Positions 23,105 through 33,561 of a stretch of 64,000 nt of DNA are shown piece by piece. The number at the start of each line of letters is the position of its first letter. Position 1 is the stretch's first letter. The notes beneath the pieces are model-generated. The model saw nothing but the letters and a program-made list of their open reading frames with translations. It was not told the origin of the DNA and did no database searches. The stretch lies in NCBI GenBank assembly GCA_017607445.1, contig JAEVHH010000001.1, forward strand, positions 6,820,001-6,884,000. Direction: 5' to 3'. The stretch comes from Histoplasma ohiense (Eukaryota > Ascomycota > Eurotiomycetes > Onygenales > Ajellomycetaceae). Both the position numbers and the translations under genes were made by a program.

Positions 23105-23788
23105 ATGCTCGGAAGTTTGTGCTGCTGCTTTCCCAGCCAAAAACACCTTCCATCCACATCCAATCTCCATCAGCAGCCGCATGATCCTCAAGCAGGCTTG
23201 AGTCGATGTGGTGGGGTTGGCAGAGATACGGATGCACCGGGTATAGATGAACCATATCTCTCCACGGCTCCTCTCCCAAGATATACCCCACGTCCAATCA
23301 GTGCTCATGAAAAGACTCTCGCCTTTGAGCGTGCCCATTCGAATTTAAACGGGCAACCTGATTTCCTACGGGATGAGAAGACTAGATACGAATTTGAGCG
23401 GGAACTTGCTTCACCTCAACTAGATGATCGCTCCTCTGATGCTTCATCCGAAGTGTCTGTTCCTAGCAGCTTCGGTAACACCTCAACTGCAACGACTGAA
23501 ACCCCTCCACCCCCATATTCATCCAACTCGTCAATCGCACCTTCACGTCGTTCGGTTTCGATATCTGTATCAACCCACGAGACTGGCTTAACCTACACCA
23601 GCCTCGAAAGCATTGAGCTTGAATCGCCCGTTCCCCAGCTTCCTCTGGCACCCCCTACTGCAGTATATAGCACTCATCCCACGCATGAAGCACTAGAAAC
23701 AAATGGCGGGTCACATAGACGCTCCTTAGAAGGACCCCAGGAAAACAGCCCATTACCTCCCCTGACCCCTACTCACCCGAGACAGTAA
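23105..23788 (+). CDS. Small serine/proline-rich protein with N-terminal CCC motif
   Basis: Single exon, 227 aa, starting MLGSLCCCFPSQ. The three adjacent cysteines near the N-terminus are a likely palmitoylation site, which would tether the protein to a membrane. The rest is hydrophilic, low in hydrophobic residues and rich in Ser, Pro and Thr (for example TETPPPPYSSNSS), so probably disordered. PPPPY is a PPxY motif of the kind bound by WW domains of Rsp5-type ubiquitin ligases. I do not recognise a family; function unknown. The ATG at 23105 was preferred over a TTG two codons upstream. Confidence 0.7.
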   Translation: MLGSLCCCFPSQKHLPSTSNLHQQPHDPQAGLSRCGGVGRDTDAPGIDEPYLSTAPLPRYTPRPISAHEKTLAFERAHSNLNGQPDFLRDEKTRYEFERELASPQLDDRSSDASSEVSVPSSFGNTSTATTETPPPPYSSNSSIAPSRRSVSISVSTHETGLTYTSLESIELESPVPQLPLAPPTAVYSTHPTHEALETNGGSHRRSLEGPQENSPLPPLTPTHPRQ

Positions 23789-25416
23789 ATGCCCGCCATA
23801 TGTGCATATCAATCAGATATGTTAAAAACTCTCCAAGTGGAACGTTAAAAGTAATTTCCCGTCTGCATTCTTGAGATAGCCCATATTTGAACCAGAAATC
23901 CGGATATACCCCCGCCATCGATACAACTTGAAACAGTTTACTCCTTTCCCATGGCACCGATATGGAGAAGGGCACATTTACAAACCCGACTCGCAATCCG
24001 AGAGTACCACCTAGGTATCTAATTTGGTTGGCTATGGACCCGTCACCCATCAACCTCCGCCCGAGACTTGAAACGTATCTCCAGTTCAGCCATATAGAAC
24101 GTTGTTCAATACCGGTTTATTTTTATTTATTTATTTATTTTTATTTTTATTTTTTTTTCACAACACACGTGCCGTTTTCTTCGCATATAGAGAAGACTTC
24201 CACTCTCGCCCCGAGAATGTATAGAAAATATATGTTCATTCACAGCGATCTAATTCACACGCACATATATCCACACACTGCGATACTACCTGCGTCCCCT
24301 TCTCCGCTTTCAAGCTATTTTGCCTCCTATAGCTCATGTCCTTCCACAGCAATATTATGTTAGAGTGATTCAGTTTTTCCATTGTCGCGTACTGCTTGGC
24401 GAAATCGCGTTTCCCTTGGCTTTTTTTAGTATATATTTTCAATATTTGGAGCAACTTCGCGGGCGGTGTCGAGGCAGCCGGATAGTATGGAGAGTTTGAG
24501 GGGGGGCGCTCAAGGACTGGCTTAACCTTACTGGCGTTAATCTAGGATAATAACATTTGAATATCAGTGGGCAATGAATATATTGAAACAACAAATTGAA
24601 CTCCGAAAAGCTGAAAGAGAAAACAACCCAACAATAATGCCCCACCCCCCCTTTTCTACCTCGCAGCCGTAGATTCGAATAATCATGATCATGATTAATT
24701 GTGCGATGGTGTTGATTCTCCAGGCCGTGCGCTGCAAGAAGACAGATTAGCAGTGATGTTTGTCTATACGTGATAAGAGTTCCGAAGATATTACGTGAAA
24801 ATCGCAAATTAAAAACACAATGCTACATACATTATTATAAAAAGAAAAGAAAAGAAAAGAAAACAGACGATGTATTTGGGTTTCTTTTCATTCGTTCATT
24901 CATTCTTTTTTGTGTTGTTCGCGTTTTGATCATCATTGGATCTATGGAGTGGGGAAGAGAAATAAGATTGGGAAAACGAGTTTTCAGGGAAAAGTGAAGA
25001 ACAAAGGGATGGAATGAGGAGGAAGCGAAAAAATGAAAAATGTTAAGGACAGAGGAAGCTTTCGTAAGACGGTAAGGAATTTCAACGAAATACATGGATC
25101 TGATGGGGCTGCTGCCACTTGTATAAACGTGTCAAACCAGAACCGTTTTGGCTCCATCAAGCAACCAACCCCAGAGCGAGAGTCGAAGAGAAGGAAGATG
25201 AATAAAATCAAATAAAAAGAAACATACATGGCCTAGATAAGAGCACATTCATCGTGTAAGAGAAGACAAAGAATAGATGAAAAAATATTGGCAAACAACG
25301 CTATGCTGATCGTTAATAATTGACATAATGAACTAATATCATCAAAAGATGAAAAGAGATATGTTTCTGAAGCGACAAATGACACAGGGAAAGGTATGTT
25401 CATGTCACAACTTCCT
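23789..25416. other. Convergent intergenic region, 1.6 kb
   Basis: Between two facing 3' ends, so probably UTRs and terminators. It holds a TTTA/TTTTA-rich tract at about 24117-24158 and AAAAG repeats at about 24839-24861. No gene recognised. Confidence 0.5.
24117..24158. repeat. T/A-rich microsatellite (TTTA units)
   Basis: Runs of TTTA and TTTTTA ending in a T tract, in convergent 3' flanking DNA. Simple repeat only. Confidence 0.75.
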
Positions 25417-28371
25417 TCATTCCCCCATAATCTCGGTCTGTTCTGACCCGCTACCATTACCGTCATAATCATCATTGGCAACTGGAATCGGACCAGCTTG
25501 GGCGATATGCAGATGACTCAACGACTGCGTCGAGATCGGATTTTCGACTTGAGTATAATTGCCGATGTTATTGCTACCGCCAAGCGGTGCAGAGACAGAG
25601 ACCTGACCCGCTGGCCCATACGCCGTTATATTATCGTCGCCATGATTGCCGAGGCCAATACCGACACCTACGCCGGTGTTGCCGTCTCCAGATCCTTGAT
25701 GCTCATTTCCAATCAAGTTGAGGTTACGACTCAATCCCATAAAGAATTGTCCAGCAAAAGACGCGACCTCGTTGGCCAGATTACGCTCCATGGCTATCTC
25801 GATCATTTCCAGGTCGCGTTTCTGCTTTTCCTCGCGTTGTAGTCGCTCCTCCTCGATCCGGCGACAGGTTCCGTCCAGCTCTTTGGCGTGATAGCAGTTG
25901 GGACATAGATAGTTAAGGTGGCAGTAAGAACATGTGCAGGGCGGGTTTTGCTGGATACAATCTTGACACACGTGGATTGAGCAGGAGGTACATTCCCGCA
26001 GAATACAGGGACAGCGTTGGCGCTGGTCGCCGAGTGCACGGTATTGTGGGCAGAAGATCGATTGGCAACCCAACCACTTTTTGCGGACTTCGGGGGATGC
26101 TTCGAAATAAATCGAGGCGGGTGAGGAGGAGCGACTGTGGGATACGGAGACGGGTGTCTGGATCGTAGAACTGTGATGGATGGCAGGCTGGTTATCAGAA
26201 AGAGCGTTGGAAGGACCAGGTTCAGTGGTTGAGGAAGGTTGGGATAATTGAGTGGACAGCATGTTAATTATGGCTAGATTGAAACGCGGTGACGACGCAG
26301 GATATTCGGCAGTAGTTGGGGCCCTAGTTGCGCGACTTTGATCTGGATCCGCTGGTGGGTGTGCATTTCGACTCTCAGATTTATTACTAGAAGTAGGCGA
26401 TTGGGCGCTTGCAAGATTCGTCTTCTCCATGACAAGATCCCGGTAGCCACATATCCGAAGACGTAGACCCCGTAGATCGTGTTCCATACACAGGGGCTTG
26501 GTACACGCCTTACAGTGTACTTTCCATTGTGGTCTGTCAAAGCATTGCTGACAGAGATTTCGAGGGCAGATAGAAGCTTGGTAATCTGGTGGCCCAAGTA
26601 ACCAGCGCATCATTTCCGCATGGCCATCTGGACGATCATGGTCTGGAGGGTTTCCATATGCATCCTTGGGGAAGGTCTTCAGCCACTCGTTGGTGGAGAG
26701 TTCGGGGTCTTCCCAACCTTGGCCACGTGGGAGAGGTGTTGCTCGGAGCCGGTCGACCTCTCTGTTAGCCACTCCAAGACTGATTCCACCGCCTCCACTG
26801 AATGCAGGCTCAGTGCAGCACCAATGAAATTTCAAGTTAGGGTATGTAAGAACCGGAGCTGCCTGATTATTCACGTTCGCTGCGTTTTGATCCTGGTCTT
26901 CCTGCATAAAACATGGGGATACGGCCATTCCGGGTGCCCACCATGAGTGCTCAATGGGGGCTCCCTCGCATGGATTTTTTCGAAGATAGGGACGATCGAA
27001 TGCACAGCTAGCACACAGGGTCTTTCGACAGCCAACGCAGTGCATTAAAACGCTACACTGTTCGCATCTTTCGAGAATCTTCTCGTCGCACTCATCACAA
27101 CCAATATTCTCTACAAATCGCCTATGGCTCTTTCGCAAATGGGTAGGAACAGTTTTCCCTTCTCCATGTTCAGGACCCCCAGCTGTACCCAGTGCTTGCC
27201 CGAAGCAACCTGTTTCGTCATGCTCCCATAGCCGTCCATCACGCTTCGGAGGCTTATCTCTCTCACTTATCGCTCCAATCCAATTCTTTGACCTCCACAA
27301 TCTATCGAACACGACCCATACCTCCCTTGTGCCCTGCGGCGACCTTGACGATACATAGCCCCTTCTCCTAAAACAGCGTGCCGCAGGAGTGGTGCACCAT
27401 GCAGTATCCGTCCAAATCCCTAGTTTATGGCATAGCTTAACGAAATCATGTGTTGGCTCCGAGTCTGAATCCCGACGGAGTAAAGAAGATGATAAATAAG
27501 GACGTCGCCTGTGATGGCGACATCGGTACGCATACAGACTTTTAAGTGCTAGCCGTTTCACTGAGGAGGAATTTGGACCTCTCTGGTTGATTTCTGCATC
27601 GTATTGAAGCTTGAACATGGTGAGGTATGGAATGATATGGTATTTCAAAGACACGTTCTTACAACCCCTCACAGAGAGGTGTTCAAGAGTATCTCTCCGC
27701 ATGTTCAACACCGTGGATGTGAGATTTTGCCCATTGACCGCTGTGTTATCCAAATCCAAGCTCTTCAAAGTCGGGCTGAATGGTAGGATTACTTGGAGGA
27801 GCAGCTGATCAAGCGCGTAGGGTTGTCGCTGTGCTGAGGCCCCGTCCGTTCCCCCTGATGCTGGCCGCACCTGGGAACCAGACTGAAAAAGCAGCCTGAA
27901 GGAGAGGTATTGCCATGCTGTTGGATAGGACCTGAGAAGACCTCTAAGAAAACGCGACGTATGATAGAGCTGGAAAATGGTATCTGTCGGGGCTTGGAGA
28001 AGAAAAGATTCGAATATGGGTGAGTGAGTGGAAAAAACACGTTCAAAGGTTGATAATGGTCGTTCCGCGGCCGATTCAATTTCTGGAGCCCTTTCGGCAG
28101 CAGCGCAGTCGGCGAGTATTGAAGGTGGTGCAGAGTCCGGCTCTTGGAAATTGTCTAGTAAAATCTGGTTTGTAGGCGGGTCACTAATAGAAGCCATGAT
28201 GACGGGCGGGCAGCGAGGGAAGGCTGAAGGTGTGGTGTCCAGCAGGACGAGGACAGAACCATCATAAGTCGTAAAGGAATGAGAGTTAAAGTGAGGACAT
28301 GGACCTTCTGAAGAGGTGGACTGAAAGGAGCGATGAAAGTGACGTGTAGAATTTTGTCTGTTTGTGGTCAT
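25417..28371 (-). CDS. Large cysteine-rich F-box-like protein
   Basis: Single exon, 984 aa from the ATG at 28371 or 926 aa from the ATG at 28197 (MASISDPPTNQ), which may be the true start. An F-box-like helical region (FESFLLQAPTDTIFQLYHTSRFLRGLLRSY is the area, about residues 110-140) precedes leucine-rich stretches, suggesting substrate recruitment to an SCF ubiquitin ligase. Three zinc-binding-type Cys clusters follow: one around CDECDEKILERCEQC, one around CQQCFDRPQWKVHCKAC, and a dense C-terminal one (CTSCSIHVCQDC; CSYCHLNYLCPNC) followed by a charged coiled coil. The clusters resemble B-box/RING-like folds without a clear RING pattern. The C-terminus is Gly/Asn-rich. Exact function unknown; ligase association is inferred. 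Confidence 0.8.
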   Translation of the reverse strand: MTTNRQNSTRHFHRSFQSTSSEGPCPHFNSHSFTTYDGSVLVLLDTTPSAFPRCPPVIMASISDPPTNQILLDNFQEPDSAPPSILADCAAAERAPEIESAAERPLSTFERVFSTHSPIFESFLLQAPTDTIFQLYHTSRFLRGLLRSYPTAWQYLSFRLLFQSGSQVRPASGGTDGASAQRQPYALDQLLLQVILPFSPTLKSLDLDNTAVNGQNLTSTVLNMRRDTLEHLSVRGCKNVSLKYHIIPYLTMFKLQYDAEINQRGPNSSSVKRLALKSLYAYRCRHHRRRPYLSSSLLRRDSDSEPTHDFVKLCHKLGIWTDTAWCTTPAARCFRRRGYVSSRSPQGTREVWVVFDRLWRSKNWIGAISERDKPPKRDGRLWEHDETGCFGQALGTAGGPEHGEGKTVPTHLRKSHRRFVENIGCDECDEKILERCEQCSVLMHCVGCRKTLCASCAFDRPYLRKNPCEGAPIEHSWWAPGMAVSPCFMQEDQDQNAANVNNQAAPVLTYPNLKFHWCCTEPAFSGGGGISLGVANREVDRLRATPLPRGQGWEDPELSTNEWLKTFPKDAYGNPPDHDRPDGHAEMMRWLLGPPDYQASICPRNLCQQCFDRPQWKVHCKACTKPLCMEHDLRGLRLRICGYRDLVMEKTNLASAQSPTSSNKSESRNAHPPADPDQSRATRAPTTAEYPASSPRFNLAIINMLSTQLSQPSSTTEPGPSNALSDNQPAIHHSSTIQTPVSVSHSRSSSPASIYFEASPEVRKKWLGCQSIFCPQYRALGDQRQRCPCILRECTSCSIHVCQDCIQQNPPCTCSYCHLNYLCPNCYHAKELDGTCRRIEEERLQREEKQKRDLEMIEIAMERNLANEVASFAGQFFMGLSRNLNLIGNEHQGSGDGNTGVGVGIGLGNHGDDNITAYGPAGQVSVSAPLGGSNNIGNYTQVENPISTQSLSHLHIAQAGPIPVANDDYDGNGSGSEQTEIMGE

Positions 28372-28785
28372 CAAACCAGTCTGTAAACAGGGTAAAATAT
28401 ATCCATGCCTGTTTGCGCAACACGAAGCATACAAAACCACGGTTCGAGAGAAAGGCTCGGTTTCGACCAGGAGGCCCCGTCAGTAAAATGGGATGGTTAT
28501 AATAATGTTCCCAGTGCAGGTTGAAAGAACTTTCCCTGCTCTTTTCCCACCGTCGGTGTTGAGCATCATCAACTGTGTTCTTCGATGACCGTGTTACAAT
28601 CCTTGGAGAATCTTCAAAAGGCTGTCTTGGCGCGGGTCACGCCCTGCCACGTCAGATCCACGTGATAGACGTAGGCATATCCATGGATATATTTTATATT
28701 TTCGATTTTATTTAACTATTCATTATATATTTATTTTTATAATGACTTTCTTTCAAAAAGTCTCCTTCCAGTAGAATACAGCTTT
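28372..28785. other. Intergenic between F-box gene and DPH2
   Basis: About 410 bp, upstream of the F-box gene and downstream of DPH2, both minus strand. The part next to DPH2 (28670-28760) is strongly AT-rich, consistent with a 3' UTR and polyadenylation zone. Confidence 0.4.
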
Positions 28786-30576
28786 CTAATGCCTGTCCTT
28801 ATTTTCACCCAAAGTGTAGCCACGGGCAATTCCGCTACGCCCTTCCACAACTGCCGTGCCCTGCTCTCCATCTTCTTCATATCTGATATTAAAATCACTT
28901 CCCAGCCCTTGCCATGTCCTATGTGAACGAAGAAACTCAGCGCCTGGAGAGAGGACTCCGTTTATAGTTGCCAGGTCAGCGTTTTGTCGCTTTGCAAGAG
29001 CCCTTGATCCTCCAGCTCGTCCGGACAGTCCTGATGTATTAGAAGAAGCTAGAGACGGTTGCAGCGGGCGGGTACTCGAAACCGAGATATAACGCCCGGT
29101 GCGCAAATCAAATTCCGGGGGAGCTGACTCTTCCTCAGATGATTCATCACCACTGGCGTCTCTAGGAGGCCGGTCATTAGGTGAAACAAGGCCAAGAGAA
29201 GACGAGCCCACAACACCATTCTGGCCACTATGACAAGCATTCGCAATGTCCAGAACCGTCTGGTAATCGCTCTGCCATTCGCCCGTCCATACGCGATCCA
29301 CATCGTCCTTTAATGCAAGTTCCAGCTCAAAGGGTGTAATCACAGGTTTCCAGAAGTCACTGCTATCCACGAGTGAGCTCTCCCAGCATCCGATTACAAC
29401 CCAGCCACCTATTTCACTGAAATTCGCTACCTTGGCCGCATTCAGTTTGCCAACGACAAACGTGTAGCTCTTCTTGCCAGCGGCAGCGATCCGGGCCTTG
29501 ACATGCTCCACTACATGAAGGTAGTTTTTGACGCTTAACGTATTTATCAGGATTCCGAAGACGGGAACTGTGCTAAGGGAAGTTAGAATGGCGTATCTGC
29601 GCCGCAGCGAGATAGCTGTGGAAACGAGGAGTGGTTTTTTAGATCCTGAGACAGGCTGCTCTGATTCCTCGTCTGTCGGATAGATGTGAATAGCACCGAC
29701 TCGAGATGAAAGCGCGAGAAGGAGTGCAGTGGGTGGGTTAGAGATGTGAAATAGTTGCCATTCCCGTAGTGTCTCAGGCATATCGCTTACTGAGTCCGGC
29801 ACAGTCCGGTTCGGGATCGGAGATGAGGGATTGTGCACGACAGATGTAGCAAACAGGTTTGTATATCCTTCCCGATCCGCTAGCATCGATGTGATATTCT
29901 CAACATGGTTTGCAAATGTGACATCTGCTGCGATGATAACCTTCTCTTCTCGGTTTGGATACGTCTCTTTGAAGCCTTCGATCACCAAAGCAGTATCAAG
30001 CGGTCCGTGAGTGAACACGTAGATGACAGGTAATCTTGTTGTTGGCGATAGGCATGCTCGCCCATAATGTACCACCACATCGGCATTTACGTGCTCGGCT
30101 GCAACTTCATCCACGCAGCAGGTTCCGTAGGACGTGTCTGCAAGAATGTAGAGACGATAGTGATGCGGGTCGTCAATACTCAACGACTTGGACACTGAGG
30201 TCGCCGCATAATCCACATCGCCCTTTTGTAGTCCATTCGAAGTATACTCCGTAGCAAGCTCGCCTTTTACTCCGTTTCTTGCAACTCTTGTTCCAGATGA
30301 ATGAATGCCTTCCGAGGATGCGAGGCCGCGACTTAAAAGTTGAAATACCCTCGGCGCATCCGGGAGCATATCATCCGGAAACTGTAGAGCTATCCGCTTC
30401 CATTGCCCCTGTCTTATTTCTTTCAGAGTGCGGTCGATATCGTATTTAATGTGAAGGTCATGATCGGTACTAGTAATTTTCCTGGAAAGGTGGGGGGGCG
30501 CGGGGTTCGCTGGGGAATTAAAAATGTGAGTTTCTGGGGTGGAAAGGATCGGGGCGGCTTCTAGACCGGTCGCCAT
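28786..30576 (-). CDS. DPH2: Diphthamide biosynthesis protein 2
   Basis: Subunit of the Dph1-Dph2 radical-SAM-type [4Fe-4S] enzyme that moves the 3-amino-3-carboxypropyl group of SAM onto a histidine of elongation factor 2, the first step of diphthamide synthesis in the cytosol. Single exon, 596 aa. Diagnostic blocks: WKRIALQFPDDMLPDAPRV, YILADTSYGTCCVDEVAAEH, NADVVVHYGRACLSPTTRLP, KNYLHVVEHVKARIAAAGKK, and near the C-terminus FDLRTGRYISV and SRALAKR. Cysteines in the TCC and RACLS blocks are those that face the cluster in the family. The ATG at 30576 is the first in frame and gives the family N-terminus. Confidence 0.95.
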   Translation of the reverse strand: MATGLEAAPILSTPETHIFNSPANPAPPHLSRKITSTDHDLHIKYDIDRTLKEIRQGQWKRIALQFPDDMLPDAPRVFQLLSRGLASSEGIHSSGTRVARNGVKGELATEYTSNGLQKGDVDYAATSVSKSLSIDDPHHYRLYILADTSYGTCCVDEVAAEHVNADVVVHYGRACLSPTTRLPVIYVFTHGPLDTALVIEGFKETYPNREEKVIIAADVTFANHVENITSMLADREGYTNLFATSVVHNPSSPIPNRTVPDSVSDMPETLREWQLFHISNPPTALLLALSSRVGAIHIYPTDEESEQPVSGSKKPLLVSTAISLRRRYAILTSLSTVPVFGILINTLSVKNYLHVVEHVKARIAAAGKKSYTFVVGKLNAAKVANFSEIGGWVVIGCWESSLVDSSDFWKPVITPFELELALKDDVDRVWTGEWQSDYQTVLDIANACHSGQNGVVGSSSLGLVSPNDRPPRDASGDESSEEESAPPEFDLRTGRYISVSSTRPLQPSLASSNTSGLSGRAGGSRALAKRQNADLATINGVLSPGAEFLRSHRTWQGLGSDFNIRYEEDGEQGTAVVEGRSGIARGYTLGENKDRH

Positions 30577-31105
30577 GGCTGCTGTGATTTAATGCCTAAG
30601 ATGATAGGCACTATAGGGTGGGAGGATGGATTGTGGCATTTATATGTCGAGTTCATCAAATTCTCACATTCTCAATAACTGCTTGTTTCTTACTTTTAAT
30701 TGGTGGGGATTAGCGTCATTTTCCAACTGACTAATGATTTTTTTTCACTGGCTTATCTTATCTGATCCGCAGGGTAATACAGTAAGATCTCAGGGAAACA
30801 GTTTTCGACACAGAAGTAATTCGTCAGATAGAAGACAGCCGGATCCACCTCTCCTAGCATTAAAGTGTTCGCCTTGGATAAAGCAACTGATATTGTGAGG
30901 AGCGGAATTCTATGTAATCTCAAGAAAACTCCAAAGCGTTCGCCAGCAAAAAGAGCATAAATTTCCACATATTTCAGGAGAGTATCCAGCCACTTATTTC
31001 GTCCGTGTATTACCCCAAATTCGTCCACTGGTTGAAGTTCAAGCAGGGAAACAAAAAGCTGCAAGACCCGGGTATCAAATGCAGGAGCAGAAAAAATTGA
31101 CAAGC
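30577..31105. other. Intergenic between DPH2 and JIP5
   Basis: 529 bp, the DPH2 promoter and JIP5 3' flank. A 118-codon open frame abuts the JIP5 stop on the same strand but has no ATG at its start and no recognised family; it is probably 3' UTR. Confidence 0.4.
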
Positions 31106-32547
31106 TCAACCGAGTCCTTTGAACGCCATGACATGGTGCCCACCGCTTTTATCTTTGCTTTTGCCCTTCTTTCTCTTCTTGCGTTTCTTCTTATTCTGTT
31201 TTTGGCCATCAACGCTGCTATCATCGTTATCATCATCATCGCTGCCCATCACGAACCGTTTGCGAGAATGCTGTTCATCCTCCTCGTTTTCATCCTCCTC
31301 ATTTTCGCCATGCCCTTCACGTTCCACAGCTTCATGCCAAACTTTAACAATCGATCCACCACCACTTATCATTCGTCCTCCAACATCAAATCCAAGGCCT
31401 GCAATTCCCTCCAGCTCATCGTGCACAACCTTTGAAATAACCTTATTGACTCCAAGCTGCACAAATTGTACAGCCCCATCCGATTGGCCGACAGCAACAA
31501 CCTTGCCAGCTCCAATACTATCAGGAAGTAATGACAATATCTCCAATGACTCACCTCCATCAGGTTGACGATCCACAATAATTCTCTCGTCCTGGTCATC
31601 CCAAGCCCCTTTCTCCCAAAGAGTCAATACCCCACTTGCCCCCCCAACAACGAGTTTTTCTCCTCTACTCGTGCCACCTGCTTTCAAACCAGTAACGTAG
31701 ACGGAGCTGATCAGCTCCTCATCTTGGTCCTCACTACGAACCAAAACTCCTCTGCGCAAGTCTGTGACCGCTATTGTAGTGCCGCCTGTAGTGACCCATT
31801 GCTTGCTAAACCCGGAAGTGCTTGTTTCCGATGGGGGAAGTGGAGTAAGTGAGGAAACGTAATCGTCGTGCGGGTGGTGAGTTTGTTGCGGTCTTTGTGA
31901 AACAGGAGAGGGAGGTACACGGAGGTCAAAAAGATGGAGCGCACCAGAGTCCGTAGAAAGAATAAGGGTCTCTGGCGAAATCGTATGGATTACAGTGGGT
32001 GGATCAATGCGGTCGTGAGTCCTGCTAGGAGTGACTAGGTTAGCTCCAAGCTCTGAAGGAAATATGGGCAAAAATGAATTGGCTGAAATGCATGACAGAA
32101 TCAATCTTGAGGACAGCCGTGAAGGCGCATTGGGAAAGAGAGTATAAGTCAGAAAGAAATGCTAAAAGAAAACTGGAGTAATAAGCGCGCGCATGCACGG
32201 ACGTACCCTTCCCCTAGCCTTGGAACCGCAATCTTCAAATTTACTACACCAGTCTCTGCTTTCGCAGCTTTAACCCAACCATCAGCCCCTGCTGAATAAA
32301 GTGTCTGGCCATCAATCCCGAAACCTAAGCATCGGCAACTGGCTTTGTGTCGTCTCGTCCTCCAAGCTGTGTCGATGTGTCCAAGTCCATTTTTCGTTGC
32401 GCCTGGGCCGCTCTCACTTGAAGGAGGAATGCGAAATGTTTGAACATGACCTGACGAGAGACCAACTGCGACAAGGGGCTCAGTCGGATGGATTGCCTGC
32501 GCAAACAGGTCGCTAGAGAGAGGGAGGCTGCACACGTTGTCGAACAT
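31106..32547 (-). CDS. JIP5: WD-repeat protein JIP5 (WDR55 family)
   Basis: Nucleolar WD40 protein needed for ribosome biogenesis (large subunit) in yeast. Start MFDNVCSLPLSSDLFAQAIH and end HHVMAFKGLG are characteristic. Modelled as two exons, 32547-32207 and 32105-31106, 446 aa. The donor GTACGT at 32206 is clear; the acceptor is less certain, because the stronger-looking TTTCAG nearby gives the wrong phase while the AAG at 32106 fits. WD-type repeats include LFAQAIHPTEPLVAVGLSSG, CRCLGFGIDGQTLYSAGADG and the block ending LSTDSGALHLFDLR. An acidic stretch (NEEDENEEDE) and a Lys/Arg-rich tail (KKKRKKRKKGKSK) provide likely nucleolar targeting. It shares a 1-kb divergent spacer with the P450 gene. 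Confidence 0.9.
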
Positions 32548-33561
32548 GGCTCCTTAGCTCGTACCAAGCTCAGTAACTACTAGTACTTGCTGGAAAATTT
32601 GATGTTGCAGGCAATTGGATGGTTAGGAGCAAAATAGGAGGGGGGCGGCAAACGGCTCTAACACCCAACTTAGACACCCCTAGATGAGGCAGAGAATTGA
32701 GGTCATCCTGAATTAGAATTTGTCAGGGCTGGTGGTTATCGTTGATGTCGTTGGCAAGGTGAACGAGAACTGAAAACTGAAGCTCTACTAATCCCGCGGC
32801 CCGGGTGTTAATCCGTCATCAATTAAGTTACTTCCACCGCTTCAGTACTAGGATGGAAAAGGTGCTTCACAACAACTTCGCTGTCCGCACTCTTTCCAGA
32901 CTCTCCAGCAACATACTTATGCCATATAAATGAACCCTGGTTATATACCCTCTACAGATGAGACATATATGGCATGGCGCGTCGTCATACTAAAATCGCA
33001 ATCACGGAAAAATCATAGTGACAACATCAATGACAAGAAACAGAGATTCAGAGAAAGATGCTGCTTGTGCTAACCAAAGAGTTGATCTTCCTTCTTTAAT
33101 TGGGCGGTTTTTAGGCCAAAATCGGCCCATACAACGTGTGGCTGGCTAGGGCCGGGCGCCAGACGGACACGATCCTAGCTAAAATGTTTCAATAGATCAA
33201 GGGAGAATGTTGAGGGATCATCCTAGCTGGCGCCACTCTGTTGGATTTATTACTACATCCCCATCCTGATTCGATTACATGGCATGTCCAAAAATGGGTG
33301 GTGCGCTGCAATTGGCTGTCGTGACTGTAGCACGCTGCATTGTCAAACATGAGCTTGGGAATATGTTACCAATGGAGAGGAGAGCAGTCTCTCCCAGCCG
33401 TTTTGAAGGCTGCTGCACTTTGGGAACTTGCAATTCTGCTTCACTTTCTTTAAATTCAAGTCCGTTCTCTTTCTTGCGGTGTTTTTTTCGCATACTATAT
33501 GCGTCCGTGACCTTTGCTTCGCTGGTCTTCTAATCATCACATATTTGATCCACAAGAAACA
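32548..33561. promoter_or_regulatory. Divergent spacer, JIP5 / P450
   Basis: About 1 kb between two divergent start codons, so both promoters. No specific element recognised and no frame with family resemblance. Confidence 0.4.

Noticed and set aside
30753..31109. 118-codon frame directly after the JIP5 stop
   Set aside because: It has no ATG start and overlaps the stop of JIP5; most likely 3' UTR.
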